From Paludisphaera mucosa (GTDB lineage: Bacteria; Planctomycetota; Planctomycetia; Isosphaerales; Isosphaeraceae): a stretch of DNA of 64,000 nt. How positions within the stretch are numbered: position 1 is the stretch's first letter; each line of letters begins with the position of its first letter. The DNA lies in NCBI RefSeq assembly GCF_029589435.1, contig NZ_JARRAG010000002.1, positions 1,426,001-1,490,000 of the forward strand. Direction: 5' to 3'. The position numbers and the translations under genes were made by a program. Of this stretch, positions 25,849 through 34,700 are shown one piece after another. The notes below the pieces were generated by a model. The model worked only from the letters and a program-made list of their open reading frames with translations. It made no database searches and was not told where the DNA came from.

Positions 25849-28662
25849 TCAACGGACTCCTTGCCGCGACCCGGCGGCGGCCAGGGCGCGGGCGGGGGTG
25901 GCGGACACGAGGTGCGGGACCGCGGCGCCGACGGCCGCCTCGACCAGCTCGGCCTGCTCGCGGTCGTGCACCAGCTTCGATCCGGTGGCCGGGCTGGCGC
26001 TGGCGTCGCGGCCGACGTACTGGAAGGGGAAGCCCATCAGCTCCTCCAGCCTCGGGGCGACGAACGTCCAGGCGCCCATGTTCTGCGACTCTTCCTGGAC
26101 CCAGGCCCAGTCGCGGACGTCGGGGTAGCCGTCGAGGATCCGCTTCAGCTCCTCGGCCGGGAACGGGTAGGGCTGCTCCAGGCGGACGATCGCGACGTCG
26201 CCCCCCTTGCCGACCTCGGCCCGCTTGGCGGCCAGGTCGAAGTAGACCTTGCCCGAGCAGAGCAGGAGCCGACGGGCCGACTTGGGCGCGGTCGGGTCGT
26301 CGAGGACGTCGTGGAAGCCCCCCACGACGAGCTGGTCGACGGGCGAGACGCACTCCTTGCGGCGGAGCAGGCTCTTGGGGGTCATGACGATCAGCGGCTT
26401 GCGGAAGTTCCGCCGCACCTGCCGCCGCAGCATGTGGAAGTACTGCGCCGGGGTCGACGGCACGCAGACCTGGATGTTCTCCTCGGCGCAGAGCTGGAGG
26501 AAGCGTTCCAGGCGGGCGCTCGAGTGCTCGGGCCCCTGCCCCTCGTAGCCGTGCGGCAGGAGCATGACCAGGCCGCTGCCCCGGCCCCACTTCGACTCGG
26601 CCGAGGCGATGAACTGGTCGACGATCACCTGGGCGCCGTTGGCGAAGTCGCCGAACTGGGCCTCCCACATGATCAGCATGTTGGGCTCGTCGAGCGAGTA
26701 GCCGTAGTCGAAGCCGAGCACCGCGGCCTCGGAGAGCAGGCTGTCGTAGACGCAGAACTGGGCCTGGCCCGAGCCCAGGTTGTTGAGCGGGACCCAGGGC
26801 TGGGCGGTCATCTGGTCGATCAGGACGGCGTGCCGCTGGCTGAACGTGCCCCGGCGGCTGTCCTGGCCGCTGAGCCGCACCGGCGTCCCCTCCTTCAGGA
26901 GCGACCCGAAGGCCAGGGCCTCGGCGTGCGACCACTCGACGGCCCCGCGCTCCTCGACCGTCTTGACGCGGTTCTGGAAGATCCGGACGAGCTTGTGGTT
27001 GGGGGTGAAGCCCCCCGGCGGGTCGGCGTAGACGGCCGTGACCTCCTTGAGCGTCTCGTACGAGACGCCCGTCTCGACCGGCTCGAACGAGAACTTGGGC
27101 GTCAGCTCCGACCAGGGCCCCGAGGCGTAGCCGGGCGAGACCGTGCGGGGCTCGATCCCCTCGCGCTTGACCTCTTCGAGCACCTGGCCGAGCTTGTCGG
27201 CGAAGGTCTCGGCGATGGTCTCGGCCTCCTTGCTCGACAGCTCGCCCGACATCACGAGCTGCTCGGTGTAGAGCTCGCGGATGCTGATCCGGTTCTTGAT
27301 GTTGTCGTACATCAGGGGCTGGGTGAACCCCGGCTCGTCGCCCTCGTTGTGGCCGTGACGGCGATAGCAGACCATGTCGATCACGACGTCGCGGCCGAAC
27401 TGCTGGCGGAAGTCCATCGCCAGCTCGCCGACGTAGACGACGGCCTCGGGGTCCTCGCCGTTGACGTGGAAGATCGGCACCTCGATCATCTTGGCGACGT
27501 CGGTGCAGTAGCGCGTCGACCGACCCTCGCTGGGCGAGGTCGTGAAGCCGATCTGGTTGTTGACGACGACGTGGATCGTGCCGCCGGTCCGGTAGCCGGG
27601 GAGCTGCGACAGGTTGAGCGTCTCGGCGACCAGGCCCTGGCCGGCGAACGCGGCGTCGCCGTGGATCAGGATCGGCACGCCGGCCTTCCGCAGGGCGTCC
27701 TTCGACTGCCGCTGCTTGGCCCGCATCCGGCCCTCGACCACCGGGTCGACGGCCTCCAGGTGGCTGGGGTTGGGCGTCAGCGTCAGGTGGACCGTCTGGC
27801 GGTCCTGGGTGACGTGGTCGGCCGAGAAGCCCAGGTGGTACTTGACGTCGCCGTCGCCGGCGACCGTCTCGGGCATGTTCCCCTCGAACTCGCTGAAGAT
27901 CAGGCCGTAAGGCTTGTGCAGGATGTTCGCCAGCACGTTGAGCCGGCCGCGGTGGGGCATCCCCATCACGATCTCCTGCACCCCCCGCGAGCCGCCGCGC
28001 TCGATGATCGCGTCGAGCAGCGGGATCAGCATCTCGCCCCCTTCGAGCGAGAACCGCTTCTGGCCGACAAAGTTCTTGTGCAGGAAGGTCTCGAACAGCT
28101 CGGCTTCGTTCAGCTTGTAGATGATCCGCCGCTTCTGCTTGAGGTCGAAGCGGGGGTGGTTGCGCACCGGCTCCATCCGCTCGAAGAGCCAGCGGCGGAT
28201 CTCCAGGTCGCGGATGTGCATGAACTCGACGCCGATGGTGCGGCAGTACGTCTCGCGCAGGACCTTGAGGATCTCGCGCAGGGTGCCGTGGCTCTCGGCC
28301 CCGAGCTTGCTGTAGAAGTCGCGGTCGAGGTCGGCCTCCGAGAGGCCGAAGCTCGCCAGCTCGAGCTGCTCGTCGGACTGGCGGCGGGGGGTGAGCTTCA
28401 GGGGGTCGAGGTCGGCGAGGTTGTGGCCCATCTCGCGGTAGGCGTCGACCAGCCGGGTGACGGCCTTGACGGCCTGCTGGGCCGGGGGCGGCGACGAGCC
28501 GAAGGCCGCGGCCTCGGGGTTCAGGAGCGAGGCGCCGAGGTCGTAGCCCTCGAAGAAGTTCCGCCACGACTCGTCGACCGAGCCGGGGTCTTCGCGCCAG
28601 CGACGCTGGTAGTCCTCGACCAGTTCCAGGTTCGCCCGGCTCACGACCGACGTGGGTGTCAT
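25849..28662 (-). CDS. sucA: 2-oxoglutarate dehydrogenase E1
   Basis: A 937-residue thiamine-diphosphate enzyme that decarboxylates 2-oxoglutarate in the TCA cycle. It has the E1o N-terminal docking pattern (LELVEDYQRRWREDPGSVDE with WRNFFEGYDLG), IGMPHRGRLNVL-like text (VMGMPHRGRLNVLANIL), HGDAAFAGQG, the TPP site GLVAETLNLSQLPGY, and YRRHGHNEGDEP. The C-terminal transketolase domain has QDSRRGTFSQRHAVL and a final EEPQN-like EESQNMGAW segment. Length matches bacterial SucA (about 930). An AGGAG site lies 10 nt before the ATG at 28660-28662. It is the first gene of the sucA-odhB operon. Confidence 0.96.
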   Translation of the reverse strand: MTPTSVVSRANLELVEDYQRRWREDPGSVDESWRNFFEGYDLGASLLNPEAAAFGSSPPPAQQAVKAVTRLVDAYREMGHNLADLDPLKLTPRRQSDEQLELASFGLSEADLDRDFYSKLGAESHGTLREILKVLRETYCRTIGVEFMHIRDLEIRRWLFERMEPVRNHPRFDLKQKRRIIYKLNEAELFETFLHKNFVGQKRFSLEGGEMLIPLLDAIIERGGSRGVQEIVMGMPHRGRLNVLANILHKPYGLIFSEFEGNMPETVAGDGDVKYHLGFSADHVTQDRQTVHLTLTPNPSHLEAVDPVVEGRMRAKQRQSKDALRKAGVPILIHGDAAFAGQGLVAETLNLSQLPGYRTGGTIHVVVNNQIGFTTSPSEGRSTRYCTDVAKMIEVPIFHVNGEDPEAVVYVGELAMDFRQQFGRDVVIDMVCYRRHGHNEGDEPGFTQPLMYDNIKNRISIRELYTEQLVMSGELSSKEAETIAETFADKLGQVLEEVKREGIEPRTVSPGYASGPWSELTPKFSFEPVETGVSYETLKEVTAVYADPPGGFTPNHKLVRIFQNRVKTVEERGAVEWSHAEALAFGSLLKEGTPVRLSGQDSRRGTFSQRHAVLIDQMTAQPWVPLNNLGSGQAQFCVYDSLLSEAAVLGFDYGYSLDEPNMLIMWEAQFGDFANGAQVIVDQFIASAESKWGRGSGLVMLLPHGYEGQGPEHSSARLERFLQLCAEENIQVCVPSTPAQYFHMLRRQVRRNFRKPLIVMTPKSLLRRKECVSPVDQLVVGGFHDVLDDPTAPKSARRLLLCSGKVYFDLAAKRAEVGKGGDVAIVRLEQPYPFPAEELKRILDGYPDVRDWAWVQEESQNMGAWTFVAPRLEELMGFPFQYVGRDASASPATGSKLVHDREQAELVEAAVGAAVPHLVSATPARALAAAGSRQGVR

Positions 28663-28902
28663 CGAAATGGATCTCCTGGCCGGCCCGGCCGATTCGGCCT
28701 GGGGGCGAGCCGCGGACTAGACGGAGGTAGGCCGGATCCGGGGGCGCGGACCGTCCCGCGGGCGGGGCCGTCCGGCTGGATTCGGGGTTTCGATCGTGGG
28801 TTCCGGCGCGCGCGCGGGGGCGTTGCGGGCGTCGGGGACGCCCCCAAGACCATCGCGGCTCGACCTGGTCGCATCACCGCAGGCGACTCCATCGCCATGG
28901 CG

Positions 28903-29634
28903 TCATAGTCGCTCGATCCAAGATCGGTCGGAGAACTTCTCCGATCGCAGAGTTTCGAGGAGATCTTGTGGGACATCCGACGTCGTAGTGAGGAGATTGG
29001 AGGGGGACCACGCCGAGCGGATCGATTCGATTAAAATTCTACGCCCCAAGGCGAGATTCATCAAGAAGTCCTCGTGCGTCCGGCCCCCCCGATAATCGGG
29101 CTGACGCCCCGGGATCCGCAAATACCGGGCGATCCGCGCGATCGGAAAATCGTAAAGGATCGTCGCATGCACCATCAGCCGTCGCCGCAACCTGCGCTGG
29201 GCGCTGCCGGAGAATTTCCGGCCGGCGACGGTCAGGTCGCCCGACCCCCGGACCTCGACGGCGGGACCCCGCTCCCGGAGCGCGTCGGCGACCCGTCCCA
29301 GCACGTACGCCTGGGCCCCGTCGACCGTGACGAGCTCGGGAGCGTAATCCATCGGCAGGACGACCGTTGCATTAAGCGCGCCGGGGCCGATCAGGACGGT
29401 CCCCCCGCCGCTGGTCCGCCGCGCGACCGCAACCCCGTCCTCGCGGCAGCGCCCTATGTCGACCTCGTCGGCCAGCCGCCGCGAGGAGCCCAGCACCACG
29501 GCGAAGTCCGCCTGCTCCCAGAGCCGCATCGTCGGCGGCCCGTCGCGCTCGTCGGCGTCGACCAGCATGGCCTCGTCGAACGCCAGGTTCTCATGAACGG
29601 TCGGCAGCGTGAGCACGAAGGGATCGGGTGTCAC
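28903..29634 (-). CDS. Lipoate-protein ligase / octanoyltransferase-like protein
   Basis: A 243-residue member of the LplA/LipL/BPL acyltransferase superfamily. It has the family's NLAFDEAMLVDA near the N terminus, ARRTSGGGTVLIGPGALNAT in the substrate pocket, and GSGDLTVAGRKFSGSAQRR, whose Lys is expected to contact the acyl-adenylate. It is shorter than full LplA (about 330 residues), closer to octanoyl- or lipoyl-transferase paralogues. The start is a GTG at 29632-29634. It lies 240 nt upstream of sucA on the same strand, which suggests that it lipoylates the adjacent E2. Confidence 0.8.
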   Translation of the reverse strand: MTPDPFVLTLPTVHENLAFDEAMLVDADERDGPPTMRLWEQADFAVVLGSSRRLADEVDIGRCREDGVAVARRTSGGGTVLIGPGALNATVVLPMDYAPELVTVDGAQAYVLGRVADALRERGPAVEVRGSGDLTVAGRKFSGSAQRRLRRRLMVHATILYDFPIARIARYLRIPGRQPDYRGGRTHEDFLMNLALGRRILIESIRSAWSPSNLLTTTSDVPQDLLETLRSEKFSDRSWIERL

Positions 29635-29680
29635 GCCGCAGGGCCTTGTCGCAAGGTGAGGGGCGATTGGACTTTAAACC

Positions 29681-29722
29681 CTTCTCCCCCCCCGGGAGAA
29701 GGCGGCCGGGAGGGCCGGATGG
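29681..29722. repeat. REP-like intergenic palindromic repeat, copy 1
   Basis: Consists of a CTTCTCCC...GGGAGAAGG hairpin followed by a CGGCC...GGCCGGATG hairpin. The same core occurs at 37147-37193, 37236-37278, 41573-41620, 41699-41739 and, more degenerate, 63071-63105, always between genes. Confidence 0.6.
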
Positions 29723-29752
29723 CGACGAGCCAGGTCTCTCCCTGAGTCCGGG

Positions 29753-29791
29753 CCTCGACGGCCTTCCCCCCGCGAGGGAAGGCCGTCGAGG
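29753..29791 (-). terminator. Strong stem-loop downstream of the cytochrome gene
   Basis: A perfect 16-bp inverted repeat (29753-29768 with 29776-29791) has a 7-nt loop. It lies 36 nt beyond the stop of the minus-strand cytochrome gene, so it most likely terminates that transcript. It has no T tract. Confidence 0.6.
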
Positions 29792-29827
29792 GCGCGCTCG
29801 ACGATCCGGCGACTAGCGCCGTATGCC

Positions 29828-30292
29828 TCAGAACTTGTCGGCCTCGGCGTCGACGCGGAAGACCTGGTGGCATTCGGTGCAGGTCTTGTTGATGGTGTTG
29901 AGCTGGTCCTTGGCGTCCTTCTGGGTCGAGTCGGCCTTGGCGGCGAGCTCGGCGAGCTTGTCGGATTCCTTGCCCCACAGGTCCATCAGCTCGTCCCACT
30001 TCTTCTGGGGTTCGGGCTGGTTCTTGGCCGCCTTGACGGCGTCGTTGAGGGGCTTGGATTCCTTGGCGAGCTTGGACCATTCCTTGGCGGACTTCTCGAT
30101 GTCCTCCTGCGACTTCTTGTAGGAGGCGACGTTGCGGACGCCCTTGGTGATGGTCGCCTTGTGCTTCTGCACCTTCTCCATGATCTTGCCGAGCGGGGTC
30201 TCGTCGTCGTCGGCCGACCGGGAGACGGCCGTCACGCCCAGTCCGAGGCCGAGGGCCAGGCACGCGGCCAGGACAAACCAATTCCGCTTCAT
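29828..30292 (-). CDS. Exported c-type cytochrome (cytochrome c556/c'-like)
   Basis: A 154-residue protein with a signal peptide (MKRNWFVLAACLALGLGLGV, then TAVSRSADDDE) and a single C-terminal heme-binding motif CTECH near residue 140. The Lys-rich helical body and C-terminal CxxCH are the arrangement of cytochrome c'/c556, a four-helix bundle. It would act in the periplasm in electron transfer or gas binding. I chose the ATG at 30290-30292 because it yields the signal peptide. It is divergent from purM, and a 16-bp hairpin follows its stop. Confidence 0.8.
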   Translation of the reverse strand: MKRNWFVLAACLALGLGLGVTAVSRSADDDETPLGKIMEKVQKHKATITKGVRNVASYKKSQEDIEKSAKEWSKLAKESKPLNDAVKAAKNQPEPQKKWDELMDLWGKESDKLAELAAKADSTQKDAKDQLNTINKTCTECHQVFRVDAEADKF

Positions 30293-30544
30293 GTTGGTTC
30301 TCCTCCGGATCTCGGGACCGGGGTGGTCCGTCGGGACCGAAAAAAGGGGTGGGTGCGGTACGCCGGCCGAAACCTCGCCGTTCGGCCCGGGGAACCTTAA
30401 TCTATCCCGCGCGAGTGGATCGATCAAGCACGGGCGGCCGTCGCGAAGGCGCCTTGTCGCCGCCGCCGCCGCTCGGCGATGATTCTCCCTTCGGAGCATC
30501 GACTTCGGGCGGCGACCCACCTTGGTTCCAGCGACCGGACGGAC

Positions 30545-31612
30545 ATGAGCGAGCCACTGAATTATCGATCGGCGGGCGTGGACCTGACCACCTATGACGA
30601 GACGATGGCCCGCCTCCCCCCCCTGATGCGCCGGACGTTCACGCCCCGGGTGATGGAGTGGAAGGACGGGTTCGCCGGGCTCTTCCGGCTCGACGCCCGC
30701 ATCGGCCTGCTCTCGCGGACCTACCGCGACCCGGTCCTGGTGGCCTCGACCGACGGCGTCGGGACGAAGCTGAAGCTCGCGGTGGCGACCGGCCGGCACG
30801 ACACGGTGGGGATCGACCTGGTCGCGATGTCGGTCAACGACTGCCTCTGCGCCGGGGCCGAGCCGCTGATCTTCCTCGACTACGTGGCCATGAGCAAGGA
30901 CGACCCCGAGCTGACGACCCAGGTCGTCAAGGGGATCTCCGACGGCTGCATCGAGGCCGAATGCGCCCTGATCGGCGGCGAGACGGCCATCCTTCCCGAG
31001 TTCTACCAGCCCGGCGAATACGACCTCGCCGGCTTCTGCCTGGGGGTCGTCGAGCGCCGCTACCTGCTCAAGGGCGAGGAGATCCGCGTCGGCGACAAGG
31101 TGATCGGCCTGGCGTCGTCGGGGCTGCATTCCAACGGCTACAGCCTGGCCCGGAAGATCGTCCTGGACCACGCCGGGCTGAAGCTCGACGACCGCGTCGA
31201 GGAGCTGGGCCGGACCGTCGCCGACGAGCTGCTCCAGCCGACCCGGATCTACACCCGGGCGCTCAAGGAAGTCTACCGCCACTACCGGGTCAAGCGGATC
31301 ATCCACGGCATCGCCCACATCACGGGCGGCGGCCTGATCGACAACCCGCCGCGGATCCTCCCCGAGGGCTGCGGCATGCGGCTGAAGCGGGGCTCGTGGA
31401 CGGTCCCGCCGATCTTCCCCTGGCTCCAGCGGTTGGGCGGCGTGGCCGACGACGAGATGTTTCGCGTTTTCAACATGGGGATCGGCATGGTGGTCGTCGC
31501 GGCCGACTACTACGCCGAGTCGATCGTCCGCCACCTGGAGCAGAAGGCCGGCATCCCCGCGTGGATCATCGGCGAGGTCGTCCCCGGGGCCCGCGAGGTC
31601 GAGTGGGCCTGA
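30545..31612 (+). CDS. purM: Phosphoribosylformylglycinamidine cyclo-ligase (AIR synthase)
   Basis: A 355-residue enzyme for the fifth step of purine synthesis, forming aminoimidazole ribonucleotide. It has YRSAGVDL at the N terminus, VASTDGVGTKLKLA, GIDLVAMSVNDCLCAGAEPL, ALIGGETAILPEFY, ASSGLHSNGYSLARK, and HITGGGLIDNPPRILP. All are characteristic of PurM. The start ATG at 30545 is chosen because the extra in-frame residues upstream lack PurM similarity. It is followed 114 nt later by the large low-complexity protein on the same strand; no other pur gene is in view. Confidence 0.95.
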   Translation: MSEPLNYRSAGVDLTTYDETMARLPPLMRRTFTPRVMEWKDGFAGLFRLDARIGLLSRTYRDPVLVASTDGVGTKLKLAVATGRHDTVGIDLVAMSVNDCLCAGAEPLIFLDYVAMSKDDPELTTQVVKGISDGCIEAECALIGGETAILPEFYQPGEYDLAGFCLGVVERRYLLKGEEIRVGDKVIGLASSGLHSNGYSLARKIVLDHAGLKLDDRVEELGRTVADELLQPTRIYTRALKEVYRHYRVKRIIHGIAHITGGGLIDNPPRILPEGCGMRLKRGSWTVPPIFPWLQRLGGVADDEMFRVFNMGIGMVVVAADYYAESIVRHLEQKAGIPAWIIGEVVPGAREVEWA

Positions 31613-31679
31613 GCCCGGCCCCGAAAGGATTCGGGGGGAGGTGGCCGTTCTTTCCGGTCGTCGGCGACGTATAATGCAC

Positions 31680-31685
31680 GGACCT
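31680..31685 (+). promoter_or_regulatory. Candidate -10 box (TATAAT) before the large low-complexity gene
   Basis: A perfect TATAAT lies 41 nt upstream of the ATG at 31727, in otherwise very GC-rich DNA. No matching -35 box is clear. It suggests the large gene has its own promoter separate from purM. Confidence 0.45.
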
Positions 31686-31726
31686 TTCGCGGCGGATCCG
31701 GGTCGTCACATCCAGGGAGTACAGGC

Positions 31727-34700
31727 ATGACCGTCGGCGCCCAGACTCGGACGCAGGGCAAGCTCCTGGACTACAAGGAGTTCATCGAGCACCAGATCGC
31801 CCTGACGCGGCGGCGGATCAAGTACACCGACCTGGTCACCGCCTGCCTGGTCCTGGCGGTCGGCGTCGCGCTGACGCTCCTGATCGAGGTCGTGCTCGAC
31901 CACGCCTTCGGCCTGCCCGCCTTCGTGCGGCGGATCATCCTGATCGCCGGGACGGTCTCGGCCGCGGGGTTCGTGATGATGCGGATCCTCCGCCCGCTCC
32001 TGCTCTCGATCAACACGATCTACGCCGCGAAGACGATCGAGGGGGCCGACGGGGGGATCAAGAACAGCCTGATCAATTACCTGGAGATCCGCCGCGACCC
32101 GACGAAGGTCTCCAAGAACGTCATGGCCGCGCTCGAGTCCCGCGCGGTCGCCGACCTGACGCACGTCGAGCTGGACGACGTCGTCGACCAGCGGCGGGCC
32201 ATGCAGACGGCCTACGCGCTCTGCGGCGTCATCGTCGCCTTCTGCATCTACGCCGCGATCACGCCCAAGAGCATCCTCGACTCGACCAAGCGCGCGTTCC
32301 TCGCCGACGTGGTCCGGCCCACCAACACCAAGCTGGTGAACATCCGGCCGGGCGACGACGCCGCGCTGTCCGAGATCGTCGCCGGGTCGCACGTGGCGTT
32401 CTCGGTCGACGTCCAGGGCGTCCGGCCCGAGAAGGTCAAGCTCCACTACAGCGCCGACGGCGGCAAGTTCTACGCGGTCAAGGAGTTCGAGGCCGGCAAG
32501 AACTACTACGACCCCTGGTCGACGACCCTGACGAACCTCCAGCAGAGCCTGGACTACTACGTCACGGCCAACGACGCCGAGTCGCTCCACTACGAGCTGA
32601 AGGTCATCGCCGCGCCGATGGTCGACTCGGTCGCCGTCGACTACGAGTTCCCCCGCTACACCGGCGTCCCGCCCCGCACCCACGTCGAGGGCGGCCACGT
32701 CGAGGCCGTCGAGGGGACCATCGTCACGGTCCACGCCCGCACCAGCGAGCCGGCCAAGGCGGGCTCGCTGAACCTGACCACCGGCGCGTCGGCCGGGATG
32801 ACCGTCTCCGACGCCGACGCCCGCGAGCTGACCGGCAAGTTCAAGGTCGAGAAGATCGGCATGTACACGGTCAACTTCCGCACGACCGGCGGCCAGCTCA
32901 ACCCCAACCCGGTCGCCTACGACATCCAGGCGATCCCCGACCGTCAGCCGGCGGCCAAGTTCCTCAAGCCCGAGCGGTCCGCCGTCCGGGTCCCGGCGAA
33001 CGTCCCGGTCGACCTGGTGATGGCCGGCGACGACGACCACGGCGTCAAGGACGCCACGCTCCACGTCCTGCTGGGCGACGACCCGCTCGTCACCAAGAAC
33101 GTGCTCGAAGGCCGGCCCCCGCTCACCGCCTTCGAGGCGGCCGAGACCCTGAACCTGGAGCAGCTCAAGGTCCCCGCCGGCTCGACCCTGACTTACTGGC
33201 TGGCCGTCCGCGACAACCGCGAGCCGACCTCCAACCGCATCGAGACCCAGCGCCAGACCATCGAGGTCGGCGAGCCCGTCGCGGTCAAGGAGAAGCAGGA
33301 GATCGAGCGTCAGCAGGCCGAGGACCGCGAGCGCCGCGAGAAGGAAGCCCGCGAGGCCCAGCAGAACCAGCCCCCGCAGCCCGCCGATCCCACCCAGGGC
33401 GGCCAGCCGGGCGGCGCCGAGGGGCCCGAGCAGGAGCCCCCGCGCGACAGCGTCCCCGAGAGCGGCGCCGGTGGCGAAGACCATCCCGGACCCGCCGACC
33501 GCGGCGGGAACGCCCCCAACGAGCCGCCCCAGGATCCCGACCAGCCCCCGAAACCCGGCGATCCCCAGCCCGGCTCCGCCGACGACGACGCCGGGAACCC
33601 CGAGCAGGCCGCCGCCGACGCCAAGATGCGGAAATTCCAGGAGGCCTTCCAGAAGCAGGGCCTCCTGAAACCCGAACCCGGCAAGCCCGGCGAGAAGCCC
33701 TCGCCCGGCGGCCGTCGCGACGGCAAGCAGCCCAGCAACGACGATCCCCAGAACGCCCCGACCGGCGAGCGTCCCCGCATGGAGCAGCCCAACGGCGGCC
33801 AACCGGGCGCGAACCCGCCCCCGCGTCAGCCCCAGGGCGAGCCCGGCGCGAACAACCCCGGCGGCGAGGTCAAGGAGGGCGACCGCGAGCCGAACGCGAA
33901 GCCCTCGAACGACGGGAATCCGCCCCAGACCAAGCCCGGCGACCCCGGCCCGCGCCAGCCCGCCGGGAACCCGTCCAACCCCCAGGCCGCGACGAACCCG
34001 GGCGGTCGCAACGACCAGCCTCAGACCAAACCAGGCGACCGGCCCCCGGGGGGCAAGCCCGGCGATCCGGCCGACGCCAAGGAGCCTGGGAACGCGCCCA
34101 ACCAGCCGGCCGGCGCCGACGAGCCCGGCAAGCCCGACGCCCGGAACAACCCCGGAGATCCCAATCCGGCCGGCAAGCCCGGCGACAAGCCCAACCCCGG
34201 CGCGAATCCGGCCGGCAAGCCTGGCGATAAGCCGGCCGCCGGCGCGGACCCGACCGGGAAGCCGGGCGACCAGCCCAACGCCGGCGACGAGCAGGGCGGC
34301 CAGCGCGGCGACCAGAAGCCGACCGATCCGCAATCGGGCGGCAAGCCCGACGCGACCCAGGGCCGCAACCCGAACCAGGCCGGCGACCCGAAGCCGGCAG
34401 GCAAGCCCGGCGATCAGGACCCGTCCGGCAAGCCGAGCGATCCGAAGCCAGGCGGCAAGCCGGCGGGATCGACGCCGGCCGGCAAGCCCGGCGACCAAGA
34501 CCCCGGCGCGAATCCCGCAGCTCCGAAGCCGAGCGGCGAGCCCGGCGACCCGAAGCCGGGCGGCCAGTCTGGGAGCCAGGATCCCGCCGGCAAGCCGAGC
34601 GATCCGAAGCCCGGCGGCAACCCGGGGGACCAGAAACCGATGAGCGACCCGGGCGATTCGAAGCCCGGCGGTAAGCCCGGGGACCCGAAACCCAGCAGCC

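Noticed and set aside
24478-28908. Open frame of about 1476 codons opposite the sucA and odhB genes
   Set aside because: It is the antisense shadow of highly biased GC-rich codons; its translation is Asp/Leu/Gly/Val/Arg repeats without any domain.
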